From Planctomycetaceae bacterium (GTDB lineage: Bacteria; Planctomycetota; Phycisphaerae; Phycisphaerales; SM1A02): DNA of 39,061 bases. Where the stretch lies: the NCBI GenBank assembly GCA_021297795.1, contig JAJTGL010000007.1:1-39061 (forward strand), in the 5' to 3' direction. The translations under genes were made by a program, and so were the position numbers. How positions within the stretch are numbered: the stretch's first letter is position 1; each line of letters begins with the position of its first letter. Under the pieces are notes generated by a model. That model was not told the origin of the DNA and ran no database searches. It saw nothing but the letters and a program-made list of their open reading frames with translations. Below, piece after piece: positions 33,301 through 39,061 of the stretch.

Positions 33301-33560
33301 CAGCGCCAACCGCGGGTCGCGGACATCGTGCACGAGCCTTCGATCGCCTTCGTGGGAAGGACGAAGCCGCCGAGGGTCGAGCCGTCGATCACGCGGCGCG
33401 CGGACTGCGTCGTACCCGCGCCGCCCAGAGTGCCTGCGTCCGGCTTCGCCGCACCCGAGGTGGTGCCGGCGCCCTGCGCCGAAGCGCCGCCGTTCGCGGC
33501 GACGGCGGCCGCGATCGAGGCGGTCGCGAGGATCCGGAGACGATGGGGGCGTGGGAGCAC
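30363..33560 (-). CDS. lptD: LptD/OstA-like outer-membrane assembly protein
   Basis: The product is 1065 residues from GTG 33558-33560, where a signal peptide (ILATASIAAAVAANGGASAQ) begins; longer in-frame extensions are Arg-rich and unlikely. An OstA-like periplasmic region (about 270-470: TVSFSADSVVIDERNDRVAVQG, VEGIYLEGAVHASDGEYTLRGAQVYYD, RAAIVDAVLRTY) precedes a long beta-barrel with alternating aromatic and polar strands. LptD inserts lipopolysaccharide or related glycolipids into the outer membrane. The barrel has no clear cysteine pair, so the disulfide-based maturation of E. coli LptD is not supported. Two glycosyltransferase-subunit genes follow with 4-bp overlaps, hinting at envelope glycan work. 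The presumed promoter is TATTCT six bases upstream. Confidence 0.85.
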   Translation of the reverse strand: MLPRPHRLRILATASIAAAVAANGGASAQGAGTTSGAAKPDAGTLGGAGTTQSARRVIDGSTLGGFVLPTKAIEGSCTMSATRGWRWKVDDTQRLFLEGDVRVSLGGYSFSAKRASVWINRLPLATGDATQIAVWFERAEEPTRRAGLGASGRDLLVTTSFLGETKLTLVAPENGAPRDAAFIAAGNARLARYLQQLAKGIDDGTVTLQAQPTRDVPAKPADPMPVPGGALAGAPTAAPDDLPSSIELAAPSVGAVPIFRPDGTVSFSADSVVIDERNDRVAVQGMVELEYLGSVNGEERRLQLSAERGVIFLAAGSLTGLREGSRTLQASSVEGIYLEGAVHASDGEYTLRGAQVYYDLVENRAAIVDAVLRTYDRRRTELPIYTRAAEMRQVAADQWVAERATVSTSEFFTPHLAIGVDRVTVTQQPDLPGEPGTGGMYIDADGAAIEVGGGRILPLPGYEGRVDRIPLRGLQTGYEQGRGVELGTDWDLLALVGSAPVAGLDAELSIDGYTERGPGVGTTFSLSEGLGSGVIDLYGLYDFGGTDRTSSGLDVEVDAGPRGVIDAEWQTALSNDWALQTQLAYLSDETFASAWREVDFDNRREYETSVFFNGVSDNTALSLLAKYDLNDFISNSYLLASRSYVVDKFPELSYRRYGDEPFEGLTWSQQWSANLMSLNPTAGSPNSLGVPVGAWGGAILPNEQVSDGFDDAGYRDNAVSRLDTRHELSLPLTDGVATVTPFVSGQATGYVMDEFDQYSRDAENLRFQAGGGVRGSLKFVRVDDTAQSRLLDVNRMRHIVEPYGTLWAGWDSLETGVLPVYDQDYEGTTGGAAVNIGVRNTFQTQRGGSGAWQSVDWVKLDLGAVLNDAGSDFTPEPLDPADPAAILRWSQSPIPSFYAFRPEFSQWGSHAYGMTTWQMSDSLTLGGTMKYLFEDTDFVTDDGSILPNLALGSLGIEMRHSPVVSTYVEYRYIAPTSSELLQAGVLYRAGKRYMIAVSPQYDIEAGELRAMAGSLTRTFPDFDLNASAGYDLIEDDTFIGLSLSIPAGSKSSNFGAYNPAMGGYR

Positions 33561-33572
33561 GGGCGCAGAATA
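33561..33572 (-). promoter_or_regulatory. -10-like TATTCT, six nt before start (leaderless candidate)
   Basis: On the - strand TATTCT (33572-33567) is followed by six bases and the lptD GTG at 33560. No Shine-Dalgarno is present. Confidence 0.45.
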
Positions 33573-33640
33573 CCGGGCGCTCGTCGGCCCGGGTGGCTCG
33601 AGGCCAACGCGCGGAGCGGTGAAGTGCGTGCGTCGGAAGG

Positions 33641-34612
33641 TCAGCCGCGCCAGGTCGCCGGGTCGGCGACCTGCGGGCCCGCCTCGCGCAGCAGCGCGAA
33701 CGTCGCGAAGATGGCGAGCGCGCAGGCGGCGAGTGCCGCAGATGCGGCGGTCTCGTCGAGCGCAAGCAGCCAGCCTGCGGCGACGAGGCTCTTCCAGAGG
33801 CTGCCGGCGCGCAGCAGCTGCTCGCCTCGGGCGGGGCTGCGCGGCCCCGCAAGACTGCGGAGGAGGATCAGCGCGCCGATCACCGCGATCGCGATCGGTG
33901 CGAGGAGCTTGCCAGGCTCGAACCACGCCGGCAGCAGCTCGCCGTTCGAGCGGAGCACGCCGAGGCCGAGGATCGCCGCGCTCCAGAAGAGCCAGCCGCA
34001 GGCGCCGAGGAGGACCGCGCGCCGCGTGAGGCGCGGTCGCTTCTCGCCGACGATGTAGGCAAGCGCGCCCACGCCCATCGTCTGGCTCATCGCAAGCCAG
34101 ATCGGGAGCGTGAGCGAGTTCTCCGGGGTGGGCACGAACATCGACGCCACGGTCGCGAGGCCGACGAGGACGAACCCGAGCGCGGGCACGTACTTCGCGA
34201 AGGCGTCGTAGACAAGGATGATCGTCGCGAGCGACAGCGCCGCGAGCAGCGCGCCTTCGCCGAAGGGAAGCGCCCCCGCGATGCCCGCGAGGAGCGCGAC
34301 CGCCGCGAACTGCATCGCGCGACGCGGCCGGACGGCACCCGACGGGATCGGCCGGTCGGGCGCGAAGGCGCGGTCGTGCTTCGCATCGAGGAAGTCGTTG
34401 AGCGCCGCACCGAAGGCGAGGAAACCCGCGGCGAACACGGTCGCCGTCGGCAGCGACATCCAGAGCGGGAGCCGCGCGGCGGGCACGGCCTCAAGCGCGG
34501 GGTCGGCGCGCGCGACGAAGACCATCACCCAGACGCTCGACACCGTCCCGAGGGCGAGGGGCAGCCGGGACAACTCGAGTGCGGCGATGGTCTTGCGGGC
34601 GATTCCCTGCAC
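33641..34612 (-). CDS. UbiA-family prenyltransferase
   Basis: The product is 323 residues with about eight hydrophobic segments. The Asp-rich prenyl-diphosphate motif NDFLDAKHDRAF is followed by APDRPIPSGAVRPRRAM, a strong UbiA-family signature; a second region (ILVYDAFAKYVPALGFVLVG) corresponds to the other metal site. It should transfer a polyprenyl chain to an aromatic or other acceptor in the membrane. Acceptor and pathway (quinone, EboC-like or other) are not determinable here. The start is GTG 34610-34612, with TATCAT seven bases upstream. It lies 80 bp upstream of lptD on the same strand and is divergent from ribH. Confidence 0.9.
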   Translation of the reverse strand: MQGIARKTIAALELSRLPLALGTVSSVWVMVFVARADPALEAVPAARLPLWMSLPTATVFAAGFLAFGAALNDFLDAKHDRAFAPDRPIPSGAVRPRRAMQFAAVALLAGIAGALPFGEGALLAALSLATIILVYDAFAKYVPALGFVLVGLATVASMFVPTPENSLTLPIWLAMSQTMGVGALAYIVGEKRPRLTRRAVLLGACGWLFWSAAILGLGVLRSNGELLPAWFEPGKLLAPIAIAVIGALILLRSLAGPRSPARGEQLLRAGSLWKSLVAAGWLLALDETAASAALAACALAIFATFALLREAGPQVADPATWRG

Positions 34613-34625
34613 GGCGGCGATGATA
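34613..34625 (-). promoter_or_regulatory. -10-like TATCAT, seven nt before start (leaderless candidate)
   Basis: On the - strand TATCAT (34625-34620) is followed by seven bases and the GTG start of the UbiA gene at 34612. Confidence 0.45.
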
Positions 34626-34690
34626 CGGGACGCACCGCGGTCACCCGCGGGGTTCGTCCCCGCATCGCCGCGATCGCCGGGCGAATCGCC

Positions 34691-34705
34691 TACCATGGCC
34701 GCCCC
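34691..34705 (+). promoter_or_regulatory. -10-like TACCAT, nine nt before start (leaderless candidate)
   Basis: TACCAT at 34691-34696 ends nine bases before the ribH ATG at 34706. The intervening GGCCGCCCC is not a Shine-Dalgarno. Confidence 0.35.
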
Positions 34706-35197
34706 ATGCACACCGAGGTCCCCATCGCCGCCGACGCGCGCGGCCTGCGCATCGGCATCGCGACGAGCCGCTACCACGACCACGTCACCGGGGCGCTCGC
34801 CTCCGGTGCGAGGAGGGCGTTTCTCGACGCCGGCGGCAAGGACGACGACCTCGTCCTCGTCGACGCTCCCGGGTCGTTCGAGCTGGTGGCGATCGCCCAC
34901 GCGCTCGCCTCGCGCTCCGACCTCGACGCGGTCGTCTGCATCGGCTGCATCCTCACGGGCGAGACCACCCACGACCGCTACATCTGCGAGGCGGTCGCGA
35001 ACGGCTTCGCCAGCATCACGGCGTCCTGCGGCAAGCCCGTCGCCTTCGGTGTCCTGACCTGCCAGACGATCGAGCAGGCCGAGGCGCGCGCCGGTGGCGC
35101 GAAGGGCAACAAGGGTGTCGAGGCCATGGTCGCCGCCATCGTGGCCGCGCAGGCCGTCGCCCGCGTGCACCGCCTGCCGCTCGGGAGGCCCGCGTGA
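34706..35197 (+). CDS. ribH: 6,7-dimethyl-8-ribityllumazine synthase
   Basis: RibH makes 6,7-dimethyl-8-ribityllumazine, the penultimate step of riboflavin synthesis, in the cytoplasm. The 163-residue product has RIGIATSRYHDHVTGALASGA, VDAPGSFELVAIAHALA, the phosphate-binding/active-site loop GCILTGETTHDRYI, VAFGVLTCQTIEQAEARAG and GNKGVEA. Length is normal for the family. ATG 34706 is probably leaderless. Its TGA overlaps nusB by GTGA, the common ribH-nusB arrangement. No other riboflavin genes lie here. Confidence 0.95.
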   Translation: MHTEVPIAADARGLRIGIATSRYHDHVTGALASGARRAFLDAGGKDDDLVLVDAPGSFELVAIAHALASRSDLDAVVCIGCILTGETTHDRYICEAVANGFASITASCGKPVAFGVLTCQTIEQAEARAGGAKGNKGVEAMVAAIVAAQAVARVHRLPLGRPA

Positions 35198-35736
35198 GCG
35201 GCCGTCCGTCCTCACGCAAGGGAACGATCCGCCCCGTGCGGCGCTTCGCGCTCATGGCGCTCTATCAGTTCGATTCCGGGCTCGCGGGCGACCTCGATGC
35301 CGTGCGCGACGCACTCGAGAGCGCGAGCGAGCTCGACGCGTCGGGTGATCTTCCGGATCTCTCGACGGCCGCGGCGCGCGTCGAGGCGCGCGACCCCGAA
35401 CTCGCCGCCGAGCGTGCGAGGACCATCGAGGATGGGCTCGGCCTCGCGTCGCTCGTCTGGGAGCACCGGCACGACGCCGATCGCGCGGTGAAGCCGTTCG
35501 CCGGCGAGTGGCCGGTGCATCGTCAGCCGATCATCGACCGGAACGTGCTGCGGCTCGGCTGGTACGGATTCACGCACGGGGGCGACGCACCCGCGCTTGC
35601 GATCGACGAGGCGGTCGAGCTGGCGAAGACGTTCTCCACCGAGAAGTCCGGCGCCTTCGTGAACGCGGTGCTCGATCGCGTGGCCAAATCCGGTGGCACG
35701 TCCGGCGGCGGTTCCGGCAGCACGGGCGGAGGCTGA
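35194..35736 (+). CDS. nusB: Transcription antitermination factor NusB
   Basis: NusB works with S10/NusE at boxA sequences to prevent early termination, above all in rRNA operons. The 180-residue product is longer than the usual 140-150 because of a flexible Gly/Ser C-terminal tail (GGTSGGGSGSTGGG). The core has RPVRRFALMALYQFDSG at the start and the conserved PIIDRNVLRLGWYGF and AIDEAVELAKTFSTEKSGAFVNAVLD. The GTG at 35194 overlaps ribH by GTGA. ftsY begins 11 bp later with GAGAGG upstream. Confidence 0.93.
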   Translation: MSGRPSSRKGTIRPVRRFALMALYQFDSGLAGDLDAVRDALESASELDASGDLPDLSTAAARVEARDPELAAERARTIEDGLGLASLVWEHRHDADRAVKPFAGEWPVHRQPIIDRNVLRLGWYGFTHGGDAPALAIDEAVELAKTFSTEKSGAFVNAVLDRVAKSGGTSGGGSGSTGGG

Positions 35737-35747
35737 GAGGTCGCACG

Positions 35748-36677
35748 ATGGGTTTCTTCCGCAATGCCTTCGATGCGATCAAGAAGGGCCTCGCGAAGAC
35801 CGCGGAGGTCGTCGGCGCCCAATTTCGGTCGCTGCTTCTTGGCCGCACGCTGAGCGAGGAACTGATCGACGAGATCGAGTCGCGCCTGATCGCGGCGGAT
35901 GTCGGCGTGAAGGCCGCGCGCGAGTTGGTCGAGGGGCTTCGCCAGGAGTTCCGCTCGGGCACGGTGTCGCGCGGCGAGGATGCGCTCGAGTACCTCAAGA
36001 AGAGCCTGAAGGCGCGCTGGCCGTCGTCGGCCCAGTCGGGCGCGCGCGCGATCGCGGTGGCGCCGTCGAAGCCGACGGTCGTCCTCGTCGTGGGCGTGAA
36101 CGGCGTCGGGAAGACGACGAGCGTTGCCAAGATCGCGAAGAGCCTCAAGGATGACGGACGCACGGTGCTGCTCGCGGCGGCCGACACGTTTCGAGCGGGC
36201 GCGGTCGCGCAGCTCGAGGAGTGGAGCCGTCGGCTCGGAATCGACATCGTGAAGGGCAAGGCCGGCGCCGATCCGGCGGCGGTCGCGTTCGACGCGGCCG
36301 ACGCGGCGCTCGCGCGCGGCTCGGACGTGCTGCTCGTCGATACCGCGGGCCGGCTCCACACGCAGGACAACCTCATGCGCGAGCTGACCAAGATCCGCAA
36401 TGTCCTCGCGAAGAAGATCCCCGGTGCGCCGCACGAGGTGCTCCTCGTCCTCGACGCGACCAGCGGCCAGAACGCCGTGCAGCAGGCGCGGCTGTTCGCC
36501 CAGGCTGCCGGGGTGACGGGCATCTTCCTCGCGAAACTCGACGGTACCGCGCGCGGCGGGATCGTGGTCGCCATCCGCGAGGAACTCGACGTCCCCGTCA
36601 AGCTCGTCGGTGTCGGCGAGCGGCCCGAGGACGTGGCCCCGTTCGACCCGGATCGCTTCATCGAGGCCATGTTCTGA
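35748..36677 (+). CDS. ftsY: Signal recognition particle receptor FtsY
   Basis: FtsY is the membrane-associated SRP GTPase that docks SRP with Ffh at the translocon. The 309-residue product has the NG domain without the long acidic A-domain of E. coli FtsY. Motifs are GVNGVGKTTSVAKIA (G1), ADTFRAGAVAQLEEW, VDTAGRLHTQDNLM (G3) and LAKLDGTARGG, where the usual TKLD (G4) reads AKLD. The final GVGERPEDVAPFDPDRFIEAMF is standard. The start ATG 35748 has GAGAGG a few bases upstream. It follows nusB by 11 bp. Confidence 0.96.
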   Translation: MGFFRNAFDAIKKGLAKTAEVVGAQFRSLLLGRTLSEELIDEIESRLIAADVGVKAARELVEGLRQEFRSGTVSRGEDALEYLKKSLKARWPSSAQSGARAIAVAPSKPTVVLVVGVNGVGKTTSVAKIAKSLKDDGRTVLLAAADTFRAGAVAQLEEWSRRLGIDIVKGKAGADPAAVAFDAADAALARGSDVLLVDTAGRLHTQDNLMRELTKIRNVLAKKIPGAPHEVLLVLDATSGQNAVQQARLFAQAAGVTGIFLAKLDGTARGGIVVAIREELDVPVKLVGVGERPEDVAPFDPDRFIEAMF

Positions 36678-36733
36678 GGCCACGTTCTAAGCCACGTTCT
36701 CGGTCTGAACTGGGCATGCACGTGGTCGTTGTG

Positions 36734-36762
36734 TTGGCGCGGCACCCCGGGTTCCGTACGAT
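36734..36762 (+). promoter_or_regulatory. Sigma-70-type promoter upstream of the prepilin-like gene
   Basis: TTGGCG (36734-36739) and TACGAT (36757-36762) are separated by 17 bp and lie 39 bp before the ATG at 36802. A tandem GCCACGTTCT just after ftsY precedes it. Confidence 0.5.
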
Positions 36763-36801
36763 GCGCTGCATCGGGCCGGAGAATCCGGCGAAACGTGACC
36801 C

Positions 36802-37518
36802 ATGCCGACGACGCCCCGCGCCAGCTTCGACAACCGCCGAGCCACCGTGCCCGCCCGCGGCCTGACCATCGTCGAGATGCTCGCCGTCATCGGCGTGATC
36901 GGCATCCTGATGTCGCTCATCGTTCCGACGGTTTCCGGCATCCGCAAGGAGGCGCTGTCGGTGTCGTGCCAGTCGAACCTCCGGCAGCTCTTCACCGGTT
37001 TCGACATCTACCGATCGTCGATCAAGGGACAGCTCCCGATGTGCGACTTCCTTCCGGCCTCGACGCCGGAGGGGCCGCAGGGCGGGTTGGTGTCGGTGCT
37101 CGGCCGCACGCTTGGCACCGACAACAAGTGCTGGTTCTGTCCGGCCGACGACGACGAGGACGGCTCGATCGCCGCGGGCACGAGCTACGTCTACATGCCC
37201 GGGCTTCTCCGGTACACGCCGCAGGTGCAGATCCCGGTGGCGGCGCTCATGGCATCGACCATCGGCGACATGTCGCTGACCACGCGGCAGCGCGAGCGCA
37301 TGCGCAACGAAGCCGAGGCTCGGCTTGTCGGCGTGCTGTACGACCGCAGTCCGATGGGCTTCCCGATCCTCAACGACAGTCAGGACCGGCACGCGATCGG
37401 CGACCGGAATCCGCGCAACGCCGTCTATATCGATGGAAGCGTGAGCATCATGCGCGACCTCGGCACCGAGGAGGATGGTGACGGGAGCGGCGGTGGTGGC
37501 GGCGGCGGGGGTGGCTGA
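36802..37518 (+). CDS. Type IV prepilin-like protein (planctomycete type)
   Basis: The product is 238 residues. The prepilin signal is clear: residues 19-20 RG, then LTIVEMLAVIGVIGILMSLIV with Glu at the fifth mature position, so prepilin peptidase should cut after Gly20. The soluble part has four Cys (two in KCWFCPADDD) and ends with an AVYIDGSVSIM patch like those in planctomycete prepilin-like DUF1559 relatives. The last dozen residues are almost pure Gly. It may be a minor pseudopilin of a secretion system or pilus, or a surface protein; no partner gene lies alongside. ATG 36802 has a weak ribosome site. Confidence 0.85.
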   Translation: MPTTPRASFDNRRATVPARGLTIVEMLAVIGVIGILMSLIVPTVSGIRKEALSVSCQSNLRQLFTGFDIYRSSIKGQLPMCDFLPASTPEGPQGGLVSVLGRTLGTDNKCWFCPADDDEDGSIAAGTSYVYMPGLLRYTPQVQIPVAALMASTIGDMSLTTRQRERMRNEAEARLVGVLYDRSPMGFPILNDSQDRHAIGDRNPRNAVYIDGSVSIMRDLGTEEDGDGSGGGGGGGGG

Positions 37519-37577
37519 ATCACGATCCGCCGTCGGGTCTCAAGGCCCCGCGGCTCTCTGCGCAAGGACGAACCACG

Positions 37578-38318
37578 ATGCTCGAGTCGATCACCAATCT
37601 CCGCGACCGCGCCGACGAGGCGTTGGTCGACCTGTGGGAGAACCGCCGGCGTGAACTCAAGCTCGCCGCCGGCGGCGTGCTGGTTGCCGCGATGCTCGGC
37701 GCGGGCGCGTACTGGTGGTTCGAGGTGCGTTTCCGTCCGCCGCCGTCGATCTTCGACTCGCCGGTCGACGACGTGCTCGGCTACTTCGCGCTCGACGACT
37801 TCTCGAAGCTCCCGGTCGAGGAGCGCATCCGATTCCTCATGGAGCTCGCCGATCGCTTCCGTGCGGGCGACCAGGCCGAGAGCGCGCTGATGGCCGCGTT
37901 CCTCGCGGGGCTTTCCGGCCCCGCGCGCGAGCAGGCGACGCAGAACGCGCGCGTCCTAGCGAAGGACATCCTCGCGCAGGGTGCCGCCGACTACTTCAAG
38001 GTCCCCGAGAAGGACCGCGGCAAGTACATCGACGAGTGGATGGTGCGCTGGCTCAAGACCGGCGAGCGCATCGCGACCGGCAAGGACAGCGAGAAGCCCG
38101 ACGACGAGCGTCTCGAGGACATCCGTCGCGAGGGCGAGCGTGGTCGCGAGCGCGCCGCCGAGCGGCCGTCCGACCGCATGCCGAGCCTCACGGAGGACGG
38201 CGCGATGCGATTCCTCGACTTCTGGGCGAGTGATGTCGAGAAGGCGTCTTCGCCCGTGGAGCAGGGGCAGATCGTGCGCTTCCTCGGCGACGTGCGCAAG
38301 CGGTTCGGCGGAGGCTGA
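37578..38318 (+). CDS. Single-pass membrane protein of unknown function
   Basis: The product is 246 residues. AAGGA lies about 10 bases before ATG 37578. A short cytoplasmic segment (ESITNLRDRADEALVDLWENRR) precedes one membrane helix near 28-48 (LKLAAGGVLVAAMLGAGAYWW). The rest is charged and mostly helical, with FSKLPVEERIRFLMELADRF, EQATQNARVLAKDIL and a very charged stretch around 170-200 (EDIRREGERGRERAAER). No family was recognised. It follows the prepilin-like gene by 59 bp and may be cotranscribed, so a role near the envelope is possible. Confidence 0.7.
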   Translation: MLESITNLRDRADEALVDLWENRRRELKLAAGGVLVAAMLGAGAYWWFEVRFRPPPSIFDSPVDDVLGYFALDDFSKLPVEERIRFLMELADRFRAGDQAESALMAAFLAGLSGPAREQATQNARVLAKDILAQGAADYFKVPEKDRGKYIDEWMVRWLKTGERIATGKDSEKPDDERLEDIRREGERGRERAAERPSDRMPSLTEDGAMRFLDFWASDVEKASSPVEQGQIVRFLGDVRKRFGGG

Positions 38319-38323
38319 GGCGG

Positions 38324-38354
38324 TCTGAGCGCTCGCAAGTCTGAGCGCTCGCAA
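38324..38354. repeat. 16-bp tandem repeat with palindromic core
   Basis: TCTGAGCGCTCGCAA occurs at 38324-38338 and again at 38340-38354. Its core GAGCGCTC is self-complementary and occurs a third time at 38430-38437. The first copy starts just after the membrane-protein stop. Confidence 0.6.
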
Positions 38355-38455
38355 CCTGCTTCGCAACTTGCTCGCTTTGGTGTGATCCACGCCGAAGGGA
38401 GCCGCCGCAGCGGCGACCGCGACAAGTTCGAGCGCTCGTTCAAGCAGAATTGCAT

Positions 38456-38486
38456 TTGACAATCGGTTTCGACAGAGATCGAGAAT
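38456..38486 (+). promoter_or_regulatory. Promoter candidate with perfect TTGACA
   Basis: TTGACA at 38456-38461 is followed 19 bp later by GAGAAT (38481-38486), a weak -10. It lies about 100 bp upstream of the exported-protein gene, in a stretch visibly less GC-rich than the rest of the window. Confidence 0.4.
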
Positions 38487-38584
38487 TCACCCAATGGATG
38501 CTTGTTGGCGATTTCGACGCAATTAGTCTGCGCACGGAGTGGCTTGGCACGCGTCGCTCAGCAATCAACAGCAAGGAGTGCATC

Positions 38585-39061
38585 ATGCGAGCATCAACAT
38601 GCCGTCCTCGCCCGAGCGTGTGGTCGCTTCAAGCCCCGCCTCTCGGCCTGCTGCTCGGCGCAACGATTGCGTCTGGCCACCGCATGCTTCGGTTGGGGTG
38701 TGTCGCACTTGTAGCGTCGATCGGAACGGCGCTCCATGCGGACCCGCCGACACAGGCCGATCGTGTTCCGTCCGGCGCGAAGGCGGTGCCGGCCGCGACA
38801 GACGCGTCGTGCTGGAAGCTTGACGCGCTGCTCGCGGCGCCCGAGATTGCGAGCGTTCTTGAGTCGGGACAGACCGCGCGTGTCTCGCTGATGTTCGGTC
38901 AATCACGCCTTTCCGCGATCGTCGCCCGCGTGGTTCGCGATGGCAGAACGACTTTGGCGCTCGGTCCCATGTGGGTAGTCTCGGTCGACGGACTTCCCGC
39001 AATCGAACCGTCGCTGCGAATTGCTCCATTTGCCGAAGCAGAGGCTGTGACCGAGCCTGAA
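38585..39061 (+). CDS. Exported protein, 5' part only, unknown function
   Basis: An open frame runs from ATG 38585 to the window edge (159 codons, no stop). AAGGAG at 38573-38578 is well placed. The first 33 residues are polar and Arg-rich, then MLRLGCVALVASIGTALHADPP looks like a signal peptide with cleavage near HA-D; an internal start at Met34 is possible. The visible mature part (CWKLDALLAAPEIASVLESGQ, ARVSLMFGQSRLSAIVARVVRDG, LALGPMWVVSVDG) matches no family I recognise. Codon use here has more A/T at third positions than in neighbouring genes. The gene is cut by the end of the window. Confidence 0.65.
   Translation, partial: MRASTCRPRPSVWSLQAPPLGLLLGATIASGHRMLRLGCVALVASIGTALHADPPTQADRVPSGAKAVPAATDASCWKLDALLAAPEIASVLESGQTARVSLMFGQSRLSAIVARVVRDGRTTLALGPMWVVSVDGLPAIEPSLRIAPFAEAEAVTEPE

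Noticed and set aside
30681-34058. 1125-codon + strand frame opposite lptD
   Set aside because: Shadow of lptD and UbiA; no recognisable domain.
1-39061. Genome-wide recoding of TGA as Trp
   Set aside because: tkt, rpiB, folE, ruvB, ftsY and many others end correctly at TGA, so only the 1307 codon is anomalous.
1-39061. tRNA, rRNA, insertion sequence or phage genes
   Set aside because: No cloverleaf, rRNA-like, transposase or integrase sequence was found in the gaps or frames I read.

Overview
The window is about 39 kb of very GC-rich DNA, packed with genes on both strands. It is most consistent with a planctomycete of the class Phycisphaerae. The clues are an FG-GAP/ASPIC-UnbV secreted protein ending in paired dockerin-like Ca-binding loops that close on 'WG', a planctomycete-style prepilin-like protein, an LptD homologue implying an outer membrane, several short lipoproteins, and heavy GTG/TTG start use with 4-bp stop/start overlaps. 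The assignment is inference; no rRNA or tRNA gene is present to confirm it.

Layout. 1-1753: a secreted beta-propeller protein interrupted by one in-frame TGA. 1832-2383 (-): a Gly/Tyr/Asn-rich lipoprotein. 2561-5145: transketolase and ribose-5-phosphate isomerase B, overlapping by GTGA. 5267-6196 (-): a PepSY-FKBP isomerase, divergent from a small lipoprotein gene (6305-6682) that ends at a classic terminator. 6842-7534: folE, whose Shine-Dalgarno sits inside a hairpin, then a bidirectional terminator and a repeat-bearing spacer. 7894-10771 (-): a low-specificity threonine aldolase, HAD phosphatase and M29 aminopeptidase operon. 10969-13872: a large secreted protein with pentapeptide-like repeats. 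13884-14459 (-): a membrane protein.

14699-21505 is the centrepiece: four translationally coupled genes. They encode a giant Maf/DUF115 protein fused to a nucleotidyltransferase-like domain and a cysteine-less radical-SAM/SPASM-like tail, then NeuA, NeuB and NeuC. Together they look like a nonulosonic (sialic/legionaminic-type) acid synthesis and transfer module. A terminator hairpin lies in the presumed leader of this operon.

21719-29361 carries an HDOD protein, a Lon-N-terminal-like protein, a cyclophilin-like lipoprotein, a Pro-rich secreted protein, an EVE protein, LemA, a membrane protein and RuvB. 29375-34612 (-) holds UbiA, LptD, and an Alg14/Alg13-like two-part glycosyltransferase directly coupled to lptD. 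34706-38318 (+) holds ribH-nusB-ftsY, a prepilin-like protein and a membrane protein. 38585 to the end is the 5' part of an exported-protein gene.

A pattern across genes: seven start codons lack a Shine-Dalgarno but have a TANNNT -10-like hexamer ending only 6-9 nt upstream. This suggests that leaderless mRNAs are common in this organism.
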